Positions 55,232 through 63,085 of a stretch of 64,000 nt of DNA are shown here, piece after piece. Both the position numbers and the translations under genes were made by a program. The notes under the pieces were generated by a model. The model saw only the letters and a list, made by a program, of their open reading frames with translations, was not told the DNA's origin and did not search any database. The stretch is from Paenibacillus sp. RC67 (GTDB lineage: Bacteria; Bacillota; Bacilli; Paenibacillales; NBRC-103111), in the NCBI RefSeq assembly GCF_030020805.1, contig NZ_CP125098.1, positions 5,479,501 to 5,543,500 of the forward strand, given 5' to 3'. Within the stretch, counting starts at the first letter, position 1. The number at the start of each line of letters is the position of its first letter.

Positions 55232-55326
55232 TCCAATTCACCACCACGAAGTATAAAGTAATTAGTCACGTTCTGAAAGGAAGCACCATTGAAAAAAATT
55301 ACCTTTTCTTACATCATTCTATTACT

Positions 55327-55355
55327 ACCATACCTTTATTTGTTTTTGTTTTCAA
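55327..55355 (-). promoter_or_regulatory. Candidate promoter of the yesS-like gene
   Basis: Minus strand TTGAAA (55350-55355), 17-nt spacer, TATGGT (55327-55332), about 95 nt upstream of the start. Confidence 0.5.
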
Positions 55356-55425
55356 CCGTTTTATTTTGAAATAATACAAAGATGTTTGTTTGTTTGGAAT
55401 ATTCTTTAAACGTCGCCTGTAATGA

Positions 55426-55471
55426 GAAAACCTCTATCACGGCTGTTCACAATGAACGACCGCGTAGAGGT
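55426..55471 (-). terminator. Terminator of the VOC dioxygenase gene
   Basis: Minus strand ACCTCTA...TAGAGGT closing an inner imperfect stem (CGGTCGTTCA/TGAACAGCCG), then TTTTC. It lies 64 nt downstream of the stop. Confidence 0.65.
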
Positions 55472-55534
55472 AGGTTGTAATGCCAATGACAAAATCGTCT
55501 CCAAATATGATACGCCTGTTGAGAGCCAACCAGG

Positions 55535-56395
55535 TTACTTGACGATGAAGCGTATGCCTATCCCGGATGGATCTTGGGTTTGCATTGCCCGCTCCTGCTG
55601 TTTGACAGTTATTCCTGCACTCCTAAGCTGCTCCAGTGTCTTCAGCCATTCAGAATCATCGGGAAGAACAATTGTGAAATACTCAATGCCGGTCGCGTTC
55701 GGAGGAGGTGAGGAAACGCCGTTTCCTGCCCATATATTCAAGCCGATATGATGATGATACCCTCCCGCGGAAATGAAGAGTGCCCCCATCTGCCTCATAA
55801 CATCGGATGTAATATCAAAACCAAGCACATCACAATAAAAATGTTTGGACCTGAGCAAATCTCCAACGTGAAAATGAACGTGCCCGATCGTTGTTCCCGC
55901 AGGCAGCTTGCCCTCTTTACTACCCTTGACCTCATTCAATAGTCCGTCCCAGTCGATCGGATCCGTCGCCATTTTGTAATATCCTTGTACGTCTCTCTCC
56001 CACGTCTCTCGTGGGCGATCCCTGTAAATTTCAATTCCGTGATGATCCGGATCCGTAATATAAAGTGCCTCGCTGACCAAATGGTCCGCTTGACCGATAT
56101 GAATCCCGGATTCAATAAGCCTCTGTAGTACAACACCCAAATCTTTGCGTGTCGGCAGCAGCAATGCAAAGTGATACAGCCCGCTGGCAGATCTCCTCGG
56201 AACCCCCACGGCATTCGGGATTTCTTCGAGAATGAGCAGCGTATTTTTCCCGTCCACTGTCAATTCAGCGGTTTTGCTGCTCTGCTTGAGAACACTAAAA
56301 CCTACAACTTCTTCGTAAAATTGAAGGGATCGGTTTAAATCGCTTACCCTTAAGCAGATCTCCCCAAGCTCCATTGCCGGATGAATGGCATATGA
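55535..56395 (-). CDS. VOC family dioxygenase (CatE-like, two glyoxalase domains)
   Basis: A 286-residue protein with two vicinal-oxygen-chelate modules. The first is GEICLRVSDLNRSLQFYEEVVGF near residue 11, with key part LRVSDLNRSLQFY. The second is IGHVHFHVGDLLRSKHFYCDVLGF near 170, with His in GHVHFHV, His in GGYHHHIGLNIW near 213 and Glu in GIEYFTIVL near 238 as metal ligands. This matches CatE-type catechol 2,3-dioxygenases. ATG 56395 has GGAGGTG about ten bases upstream. It has its own promoter and terminator. A link to lignin or plant phenolics is possible, but it need not belong to the RG-I locus. Confidence 0.85.
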   Translation of the reverse strand, partial: SYAIHPAMELGEICLRVSDLNRSLQFYEEVVGFSVLKQSSKTAELTVDGKNTLLILEEIPNAVGVPRRSASGLYHFALLLPTRKDLGVVLQRLIESGIHIGQADHLVSEALYITDPDHHGIEIYRDRPRETWERDVQGYYKMATDPIDWDGLLNEVKGSKEGKLPAGTTIGHVHFHVGDLLRSKHFYCDVLGFDITSDVMRQMGALFISAGGYHHHIGLNIWAGNGVSSPPPNATGIEYFTIVLPDDSEWLKTLEQLRSAGITVKQQERAMQTQDPSGIGIRFIVK

Positions 56396-56523
56396 CATAA
56401 GAAAATTCACCTCCGTTTAAATATACAGATATCTGCCGCTCCACTTATGAAGCGAAAATACAATCAATGCCATTTTCTTATTGTCATAAATGTTAGGTAC
56501 CCTCGATCTCATAATGTTCACTT

Positions 56524-56552
56524 ATTATAACCCAGTAAACAGCTCGAAACAA
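56524..56552 (-). promoter_or_regulatory. Candidate promoter of the VOC dioxygenase gene
   Basis: Minus strand TTGTTT (56547-56552), 17-nt spacer, TATAAT (56524-56529), about 130 nt upstream of the start. No other gene is seen in 56396-56626. Confidence 0.55.
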
Positions 56553-56725
56553 TGTAATATCATATCATTTTGTAACTCAATTACTATTTGTAATCGAATT
56601 CATATCGGGGAAATATGGGAAAAAAGAAAAAACCTGCAGAGTGGTATTATCCCCTTCAAGTAGACACTCAAAAAAACCTTCATGTTATCATGGAGGCTTG
56701 AGTGCCACTTGGAGGGGATTTTTTC

Positions 56726-57055
56726 ATGGCTAAAAAAGGACAAACATTTCAAACGTATACAGAAGAATTCAAATTAAAGGCGGTTAGAGCGTATGTAGAG
56801 GGTTCTGCGAGTTACAAGGTGGTAGCTCAGCGAGAAGGGATCCGTAACTGTTCTCAACTGAAGGTGTGGGTGAGGAAATGGCAAAACGGAGAGTCGTTCG
56901 ATGTGCGTAAAAGTGAGCCAAATCCAATGAAAGGGCGGCCACGCACGTCCTTCCAAAGCATTGAGGAAGAACGAGATTACCTGAAGGTGCAGGTGGATTA
57001 CTTAAAAAAGCGGTATCCAAATCTAGTAAAGGAGAAGCGCCAACCCAACGAATGA
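56726..57055 (+). CDS. IS3-family transposase OrfA (helix-turn-helix)
   Basis: A 109-residue DNA-binding subunit. It begins MAKKGQTFQTYTEEFKLKAV, with the helix-turn-helix region SYKVVAQREGI and the end of the segment at LKVWVRKWQ, followed by a leucine-zipper-like stretch EERDYLKVQVDYLKKRYPNL. ATG 56726 has GGAGGGG upstream; an in-frame GTG at 56702 lies before that site and was rejected. The end overlaps orfB by 4 nt (ATGA). A heptamer A AAA AAG at 57004-57010 sits in the correct phase for -1 frameshifting into orfB. Confidence 0.9.
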   Translation: MAKKGQTFQTYTEEFKLKAVRAYVEGSASYKVVAQREGIRNCSQLKVWVRKWQNGESFDVRKSEPNPMKGRPRTSFQSIEEERDYLKVQVDYLKKRYPNLVKEKRQPNE

Positions 57056-57903
57056 ATTATGAAATCATGGAGGAGCTGCGCCACCAGCACGGCATTACAG
57101 TCCTGTTAGCTATTGCGGGAATACCACGGGCCAGTTATTACAAATGGAGAGCCACACAGCCTCAGCGAAAGGCAAGTCAAGAAAAGGATCATGAGATCAA
57201 GGAACACATGATGGCCATCCATTTTGCACATCCCTACTATGGCTACCCTCGGATGACGACCGCCTTGTGGGAGGCTGGCTACAAAGTAAATCACAAGAAA
57301 GTATGCCGGATCATGAAAGAATTATCGATCCAGTCGGTCATACGTAGGAAGCGGAAACAGTCCAACTACACGCCTTCTGTTGTGTATCCAAATCGTTTAA
57401 AGCGACAATTCCATGCTACGGCACCGCAGCAAAAAATGGTCACGGATATTACCTATATTTCCGATGGAACGAATTTCCATTACTTATCTGTTATTCAAGA
57501 TCTTTTCAACAACGAGATTGTCGCTTGGCAATTGTCTGAACGTAACGATCTCCAGCTTGTGCTGGATACGATTACGCAGTGGACAAGAAAAAGAGACGTC
57601 TCAGAGGCCGTGCTCCATTCGGACCAGGGCTTCCAATACACGTCTCAGGCGTACAACACACGATTAGAGGCATTCGGCGTTAAAGGCAGCCACTCTCGCA
57701 AAGCAACCTGCCTGGATAACGCGTGCATCGAATCCTTCTTTTCGCATCTCAAAACAGAGAAGTTGTACCTCAACCAGTTTAAATCAGGAGCGGCAATTCG
57801 GCAAGCCGTGGAAGAATATATTTACGAGTACAACTACCACCGTTTTCAAGCCAAATTAAAACAACGTGCACCGATAGAGTACCGGTGCGCGTTGGCAGCT
57901 TAG
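57052..57903 (+). CDS. IS3-family transposase OrfB (DDE integrase)
   Basis: Catalytic subunit of 283 residues. An HTH_21-type region (HFAHPYYGYPRMTTAL near residue 56) precedes the rve integrase core with the DDE triad: Asp in MVTDITYISD near 127, Asp in VLHSDQGFQYTS near 187 and Glu in NACIESFFSHLKTE near 223. Normally produced as an OrfAB fusion by -1 frameshift; the frame of orfB opens from the slippery site at 57004-57010. No internal stop is seen. Confidence 0.94.
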   Translation: MNYEIMEELRHQHGITVLLAIAGIPRASYYKWRATQPQRKASQEKDHEIKEHMMAIHFAHPYYGYPRMTTALWEAGYKVNHKKVCRIMKELSIQSVIRRKRKQSNYTPSVVYPNRLKRQFHATAPQQKMVTDITYISDGTNFHYLSVIQDLFNNEIVAWQLSERNDLQLVLDTITQWTRKRDVSEAVLHSDQGFQYTSQAYNTRLEAFGVKGSHSRKATCLDNACIESFFSHLKTEKLYLNQFKSGAAIRQAVEEYIYEYNYHRFQAKLKQRAPIEYRCALAA

Positions 57904-57967
57904 CTTTTTTCATCTGTCTACTTGACAGGGGTATGACCAGAGGTGCAGGTTTTTTAAAAATACTATT

Positions 57968-59014
57968 TTACTCGGTTACTTTCCATTTATAAGTAAGCAA
58001 TGAGGACAAGAAGACGAGTGCAAGACCTTGTCCCCAGCCTTGAATGCGCTGATTGGCAACCCCTTTATATCCATCGGCATCCTTCATAACGGCTGTTCCT
58101 GCCGAAACTCCGTTTACCGTTCCGTTAGCGCTCACCCGACCCAGTACTCCATCAATCGCCTTCTGAATCTGCTTGTTGTAAAGTGGCGAACCGATAGCTT
58201 CGTTGAATCGAACTAAACCTGCCGCCAGACCCGCCGAGCCCGATGTTTCCGTATAAGCCGTCGGATCATTCAGTACCGTGTGCCATAAACCGTCTTCCGC
58301 TTGAAGGCGAACTACCGTACTAAGCTGATCTCTGAGAGAATCGTAGATTTTCATATAGCCAGGATGGGTAACCTCAACGATAGCCAATGCTTGACCCATC
58401 GTGTAAGCTGCCCAGCTGTTGCCTCTAGCCCAGTACACAGAAGACATGTTGTTCTGCACGATATTGTCCCACCCATGGTAGTACAGGTTTGTATCCATAT
58501 TTTGCAAAAATCTTTCATGACCATGGTATTGAAGCAAGCCATCCTCGAGGAAATCGTTACGATTGAGCATGGTCCCGATGCGAATCAGGAAATACCCTGC
58601 CATGAACATCGTATCCACCCATGCTTGCTCCGGAAAATAATAGTTTTGAGAAACCGTATGCTGAAAAATACCGTCGGCAAAGCGCACTGCATCATTTTTC
58701 AAATGCTCCGCCATTTTAATGGCGGTGTCCAGATACTCTTCTTTCTTGGTTACTTCGTACAAGCTGAGCAGCGTATGACCGATGGAAACCGCATTGACGG
58801 TTAATGGAGGGATACCTTCTTCCAGCTGCTCATCCACCCATTTTGTCATAATATTCAAATAGGCTTCATTCTTGGTGGCGGCATAAGCGCAGCTAATTCC
58901 GTAGTAAGCAACGCCAGCAGGCCAGTCCCATGTAAAATCCATATTGCTCGTTCTTTCTACGATTCGATCCAAGGTTTGTTTAATTGTTTCTACATCAAAT
59001 TGAAGGTTTGGCAT
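57968..59014 (-). CDS. yesR: Unsaturated rhamnogalacturonyl hydrolase (GH105, YesR/YteR-like)
   Basis: Cytoplasmic (alpha/alpha)6-barrel enzyme of 348 residues that removes the 4,5-unsaturated galacturonyl residue left by RG lyases. The active-site Asp lies in EQAWVDTMFMAGYFL near residue 136, with further conserved parts SSVYWARGNSWAAYTMG near 196 and SGSAGLAAGLVRF near 264. Length equals B. subtilis YesR (about 344). ATG 59014 has GAGAGGAAG upstream. The IS element ends only 13 bp beyond its stop, so its native terminator has probably been displaced. Confidence 0.93.
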   Translation of the reverse strand: MPNLQFDVETIKQTLDRIVERTSNMDFTWDWPAGVAYYGISCAYAATKNEAYLNIMTKWVDEQLEEGIPPLTVNAVSIGHTLLSLYEVTKKEEYLDTAIKMAEHLKNDAVRFADGIFQHTVSQNYYFPEQAWVDTMFMAGYFLIRIGTMLNRNDFLEDGLLQYHGHERFLQNMDTNLYYHGWDNIVQNNMSSVYWARGNSWAAYTMGQALAIVEVTHPGYMKIYDSLRDQLSTVVRLQAEDGLWHTVLNDPTAYTETSGSAGLAAGLVRFNEAIGSPLYNKQIQKAIDGVLGRVSANGTVNGVSAGTAVMKDADGYKGVANQRIQGWGQGLALVFLSSLLTYKWKVTE

Positions 59015-59038
59015 TGTGATCTTCCTCTCTTATTTTCA

Positions 59039-59052
59039 ACTAGTTAACTAGT
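59039..59052. promoter_or_regulatory. 14-bp perfect palindrome in the GH105 leader
   Basis: ACTAGTTAACTAGT, 25 nt upstream of the GH105 ATG and overlapping the stop of a small upstream frame. Possible operator. Confidence 0.45.
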
Positions 59053-59137
59053 GATTGGTTTTAATGTATGGCTTATGTAATATATTTGCCTTGATTTGCA
59101 TACCTTGCCTTGTACAAAGCTGTTCCAAGTCAAACAT
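59048..59137 (-). CDS. Possible 29-residue leader peptide upstream of GH105 gene
   Basis: ATG 59137 is preceded by CAGGAGGGG at good spacing, stronger than the site of the GH105 gene itself. The frame (starts MFDLEQLCTRQG, ends KTNH) stops at TAG 59048-59050, inside the palindrome. No family recognised. It could be a leader peptide or a chance ORF. Confidence 0.4.
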   Translation of the reverse strand: MFDLEQLCTRQGMQIKANILHKPYIKTNH

Positions 59138-59303
59138 GAGATTCCCCTCCTGTATCGTTATCCCATCTTCTTTAATTAACCTTATACGATGCCAGTTTAG
59201 AACACAATTACACAATTTTGATTAAGCTATGAATTGTACTTGCACTATTTTGAATTCTTGAGACTTCCTTGCCAAAGTACGACAGGACAGTCCTTGTCGC
59301 CTC

Positions 59304-59330
59304 ATAAATCGACCTTAAACCACATATGTT
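59304..59330 (+). promoter_or_regulatory. Sigma-E-like sporulation promoter of cwlJ
   Basis: ATA (59304-59306), 16-nt spacer, CATATGTT (59323-59330). This fits the mother-cell sigma-E consensus (ATA...CATACANT) and the known mother-cell expression of cwlJ in Bacillus. Confidence 0.6.
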
Positions 59331-59360
59331 ATGGATAAATCCGAATAAGGAGGTGAAACC

Positions 59361-59789
59361 ATGGCTGTTGTAAAAGCCAGGGAACAGGATGTCAATTTGC
59401 TGGCAAGATTGCTCCGTGCTGAAGCCGAAGGCGAGGGAGAACAGGGGATGCTGCTCGTAGGGAACGTAGGCATTAACCGAATTCGTTCGAACTGCTCCGA
59501 CTTTAAAGGGCTGCGGACCATTCCGCAAATGGTGTACCAGGAGCACGCCTTTGAAGCAGTACAGCATGGTTATTTCTATCAATCGCCAAGGGAAAGAGAA
59601 AGACGTTTGGCCCAACGGTCGATAAATGGAGAAAGATTGTGGCCAGGGAAATACAGCTTGTGGTATTTCAGACCCGCAGGAGACTGTCCAGCTACTTGGT
59701 ATAATCAACCGCTGGTAGGTCGTTGGAAATTGCATTGCTTCTATCAGCCAACAGGAGAAGAATGCGAGAACATCTATAATACTTATTAA
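59361..59789 (+). CDS. cwlJ: Spore cortex-lytic hydrolase CwlJ
   Basis: Germination enzyme that degrades spore cortex peptidoglycan; in Bacillus it is placed in the coat and triggered by Ca-DPA. The 142-residue length equals B. subtilis CwlJ and the match is extensive: LLARLLRAEAEGEGEQGMLL near residue 13 with the putative catalytic Glu, NRIRSNCSDFKGLRTI near 39, and SLWYFRPAGDCPATWYNQP near 99. There is no signal peptide, as expected for a mother-cell-made coat-associated protein. ATG 59361 follows GGAGGTG. Confidence 0.95.
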   Translation: MAVVKAREQDVNLLARLLRAEAEGEGEQGMLLVGNVGINRIRSNCSDFKGLRTIPQMVYQEHAFEAVQHGYFYQSPRERERRLAQRSINGERLWPGKYSLWYFRPAGDCPATWYNQPLVGRWKLHCFYQPTGEECENIYNTY

Positions 59790-59796
59790 ATCGGCC

Positions 59797-59847
59797 CCTC
59801 GCAGCGGCGGAGAAAAATATTTTTCTTCTCTCTCTGCGAGGTTTTTT
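59797..59847 (+). terminator. Terminator of cwlJ
   Basis: CCTCGCAG...CTGCGAGG then T6, with an inner GGAGAAAAA/TTTTTCTTC pairing. Confidence 0.9.
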
Positions 59848-60006
59848 CATATTTTGTGTAACCTTTTCCAGCTATCATCCGTCTTATGATATAGTTAGAG
59901 AAAAAAATAATAGTTTCTGTAGTAAAATTGTAAAACTTTTTTAATGTTATTTTAATAATCGTAATATATCCTATTTACATATCCAATATTAGGTTGGTGA
60001 TCATTG

Positions 60007-60234
60007 ATGAAACTATTTATTACTGTCCAAAACAAAACCGTACCCGTATACACCGATGAGAAAACAAGTAAAAAATTTAATTTATTAAAATCCGCTTTGG
60101 AATCTAAAGTAACCAAAGGGAGAAAAGCAATTAAAAAATGTCTCGATTCGCTCATCAGTATCGAAATCGTCGGGTGCGAAGCCATTCTTCATTCTCTTAA
60201 TGAACGTGATTCACTTGCGTTGTCTCTCTACTAA
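60007..60234 (+). CDS. Small hypothetical protein
   Basis: A 75-residue basic protein with no recognised family. ATG 60007 is preceded by GGTGAT at about five bases. It is followed by a good terminator, supporting a transcribed unit. The sequence alternates strand-like (KLFITVQNKTVPVYTD) and helical, Lys-rich parts, and ends in a hydrophobic short tail. Confidence 0.5.
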   Translation: MKLFITVQNKTVPVYTDEKTSKKFNLLKSALESKVTKGRKAIKKCLDSLISIEIVGCEAILHSLNERDSLALSLY

Positions 60235-60291
60235 GAGATAACCGCCGCAGAACGCTTATTCAGCTTCTTATTTACTATACGTTTGTCTCCT

Positions 60292-60320
60292 GGAGGGTCT
60301 CAGCCGACCCTCTTATTTCC
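60292..60320 (+). terminator. Terminator before hrpB
   Basis: GAGGGTC-TCAGCC-GACCCTC followed by TTATTTCC. Confidence 0.75.
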
Positions 60321-60435
60321 ATTCTTCTCCCTTGCTATTCCCTTAGACCCAACACTACACTTGTTCGCATTTTCCCTTTTCGTATACAATGATAGGACAG
60401 CTATATTTTCCGTTGATTAAGGGAAGAGTGAATCT

Positions 60436-62964
60436 ATGAATCTATTACCGATTGATCCCGTATTACCTCAACTTAAAGAATCGCTGCGATCCAGCTGTAA
60501 CGCCGTGCTGGTTGCTCCACCGGGTGCAGGAAAAACAACTCGTATTCCCATTGCATTACTGGACGAGCCTTGGCTGGCGGGACGCCGCATCCTCATGTTG
60601 GAGCCACGTAGGCTCGCTGCTAAATCCGCAGCCCGATTCATGGCTGCCTCGCTCGGGGAGAAAGTAGGCCATACCGTGGGCTACCGCGTGAAGCTCGATA
60701 CTCAGGTAAGCGCGTCGACGCGAATCGAGGTCGTAACTGAAGGCATTCTTACCCGCATGCTTCAAGCTGACCCCGCATTAGAAGATGTAGGAATTGTCAT
60801 TTTCGATGAATTTCACGAACGCAGTTTGCATGCCGACACCGGCCTCGCCTTGTGTATTCAATCTCAATCACTGCTGCGTGACGATATGAGGATATTGATT
60901 ATGTCGGCAACCCTAGACGCTGAACCCGTCGCTCAGCTATTGGACGATGCTCCGATCATTGTTAGTGAAGGGCGAAGCTTTCCTGTGGAGACACGATATT
61001 GGAGCCGCAATGCAGGGGCAAGGCTCGAGGCCTCCGTCGTCCGCTGCATTGTGAATGCACTCTCCAATGATCCAGGCGATCTGCTCGTCTTCCTCCCAGG
61101 CGAAGGAGAAATAAGGCGGGTGGAGGCTTTGCTCTTGGAGCAATCCCACTCCCCTGTACCGGGCCAGTTCCTGAAGATTGCTCCACTCTATGGCAGTTTG
61201 CCTCAAGACGCACAAGATATAGCCATTGCACCCGGTCGTCCGGATGAGCGTAAGGTTGTGCTCGCAACCTCGATTGCTGAATCGAGCCTTACGGTAGAGG
61301 GCGTACGCATCGTTATCGATGCGGGACTCATGCGAGTCCCCCGCTTTTCTCCGCGCACAGGGATGACTCGGCTCGAGACGATTCACGTCTCGAGAGCGTC
61401 CGCGGATCAGCGCCGAGGCCGTGCCGGGCGGACAGCGCCTGGTGTGTGCTACCGGCTCTGGACGGAGCAGGAAGACCGCAATCTTCAGCCGCGCAGCGTG
61501 CCCGAGATTGCGGAAGCCGATTTGGCGCCGCTTGCTCTAGAGCTGGCGCAATGGGGCGTCATGGATCCGGCCGAGCTGTGCTGGCTAGATCCTCCGCCTG
61601 CAGCGGCATTCTCGCAAGCCCGTGAGCTGCTGCGCAGCCTAGGAGCGCTTGATGCCAGGGGCAGCATCACCGAGCACGGCAAAGGCATGGCTGCGCTAGG
61701 TCTTCATCCCCGTCTTGCGCATATGCTCCTTCATGCAGTCGAGATGCAGCTGGGCAGCCTCGCATGTGAGCTGGCTGCACTTCTGAATGAACGCGATATC
61801 CTGAGAAGCGAAGGCACCGGCAGAAATGCCGACATTCGGTTACGCATTGAAGCTCTCCGTAAAGCGGCTTCTGCTGATCGTTCCCATGAGCCTTATCATG
61901 AAGGCTTCCGAATCGATATGGCTGCCTGTAAAAGAATAAATGCCGAGGCCAATCAATGGAAACGCGCGCTTAAGCTGCCGAAATTCCACTCTATTGAAGA
62001 TGTGGACAGCTGCGGTATCCTGCTTGCGCTTGCCTACCCTGACCGGATCGGTCAGCGTAGACCGAACGGCCGCTACTTGCTGCAAAATGGTCGTGGAGCT
62101 GCATTTAATGACATGCAGCCGTTGGCTAGCTCTCCTTACTTGGTCGCAGCGGAACTGGATGATCAAGGCGCAGAAAGCCGCATCCATCTGGCAGCACCTG
62201 TAGAGCTAAACGATTTGGAAAAGTATATGATAGATCAGCTTGAGGAAGAAACCTGGGTTGGCTGGGACTCCTCTGTTCAGGCTGTACGTGCTAGAAAGCG
62301 CCAGCGCCTGGGAGCCTTGGTCTTGAAGGATGTGCAAATCACTCAGCCTGATCCGGATGCAGCGCTCAACGCCTTGCTTGAGGGAATCTCCCTAGAAGGC
62401 TTATCCATCCTGACGTGGACCAAAGCGGCAAGACAGCTGCAGCAGCGCATCTGTTTCATGCATCAGGTTGATCCTTCATGGCCAGACGCTTCGGAAGAAG
62501 CATTAATTTCAACACTCGGCGAATGGCTCTCGCCTCACTTGTACAACCTGAAAAATCGCAGCGAGCTTGAAAGGCTTCATCTAGCCGATATACTGGAAGC
62601 TTGGCTTACATGGGACCAACGCCGGGAGCTGGATACCTATGCTCCGACCCATATAGTCGTCCCTAGCGGCTCCCGTATACCAATAGATTATTCCGATCCG
62701 TCATCACCGCTGCTTGCCGTTCGTCTTCAAGAGATGTTCGGTCTTACGCAAACGCCACTCATTGGGCGTGGCAGCGTTCCGCTCACGCTTCATTTACTCT
62801 CACCTGCACGGCGGCCTGTGCAAGTGACTAAGGATTTGGCCAGCTTCTGGGCCAATGCGTATTTTGAGATCAAAAAAGATCTAAAAGGACGTTACCCAAA
62901 GCATTATTGGCCTGACAATCCTCTGGAAGCCATGCCTACGAATCGTACACGCCCCCGGGTGTGA
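60436..62964 (+). CDS. hrpB: ATP-dependent DEAH-box helicase HrpB
   Basis: RNA/DNA helicase-like protein of 842 residues, normal for HrpB. Motif I is APPGAGKTTRIP near residue 32, motif II FDEFHERSLH near 125, motif III SATLDA near 158, and motif VI DQRRGRAGRT near 330. The helicase-associated HA2 domain and the HrpB-specific C-terminal domain (with the ends KKDLKGRYPKHYWPDNP) follow. The last segment is characteristic of the family. Its cellular role is unclear. ATG 60436 has AAGGGAAGAG upstream. Confidence 0.95.
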   Translation: MNLLPIDPVLPQLKESLRSSCNAVLVAPPGAGKTTRIPIALLDEPWLAGRRILMLEPRRLAAKSAARFMAASLGEKVGHTVGYRVKLDTQVSASTRIEVVTEGILTRMLQADPALEDVGIVIFDEFHERSLHADTGLALCIQSQSLLRDDMRILIMSATLDAEPVAQLLDDAPIIVSEGRSFPVETRYWSRNAGARLEASVVRCIVNALSNDPGDLLVFLPGEGEIRRVEALLLEQSHSPVPGQFLKIAPLYGSLPQDAQDIAIAPGRPDERKVVLATSIAESSLTVEGVRIVIDAGLMRVPRFSPRTGMTRLETIHVSRASADQRRGRAGRTAPGVCYRLWTEQEDRNLQPRSVPEIAEADLAPLALELAQWGVMDPAELCWLDPPPAAAFSQARELLRSLGALDARGSITEHGKGMAALGLHPRLAHMLLHAVEMQLGSLACELAALLNERDILRSEGTGRNADIRLRIEALRKAASADRSHEPYHEGFRIDMAACKRINAEANQWKRALKLPKFHSIEDVDSCGILLALAYPDRIGQRRPNGRYLLQNGRGAAFNDMQPLASSPYLVAAELDDQGAESRIHLAAPVELNDLEKYMIDQLEEETWVGWDSSVQAVRARKRQRLGALVLKDVQITQPDPDAALNALLEGISLEGLSILTWTKAARQLQQRICFMHQVDPSWPDASEEALISTLGEWLSPHLYNLKNRSELERLHLADILEAWLTWDQRRELDTYAPTHIVVPSGSRIPIDYSDPSSPLLAVRLQEMFGLTQTPLIGRGSVPLTLHLLSPARRPVQVTKDLASFWANAYFEIKKDLKGRYPKHYWPDNPLEAMPTNRTRPRV

Positions 62965-62986
62965 CTCTATACTAATAGGAAGCGCC

Positions 62987-63027
62987 AAAAGACCCGGCAT
63001 GCTGTTAAGGCATAGACCGGGTCTTTA
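62987..63027. terminator. Bidirectional terminator between hrpB and pckA
   Basis: AAAGACCCGG...CCGGGTCTTT, 10-bp perfect arms. The T tract is better on the minus strand, so it best serves pckA. Confidence 0.8.
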
Positions 63028-63085
63028 TGCTGTTATAGAAGCTTCTTAAATAGTTGTACTAGCACCTATCGTTTACAATAACATA

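Larger units (their letters stand above)
56627..57955 (+). mobile_element. IS3-family (IS150-like) insertion sequence
   Basis: About 1.33 kb with two overlapping transposase frames. Ends are imperfect inverted repeats of about 40 bp: the left reads AAAAAACCTGCA then ...CCCCTTCAAGTAGACA, and the reverse complement of the right reads AAAAAACCTGCA then ...CCCCTGTCAAGTAGACA. Exact ends and a target duplication were not resolved because both flanks are A-rich. A slippery A AAA AAG lies in the overlap region. Both frames are intact, so the element may be active. Confidence 0.9.
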
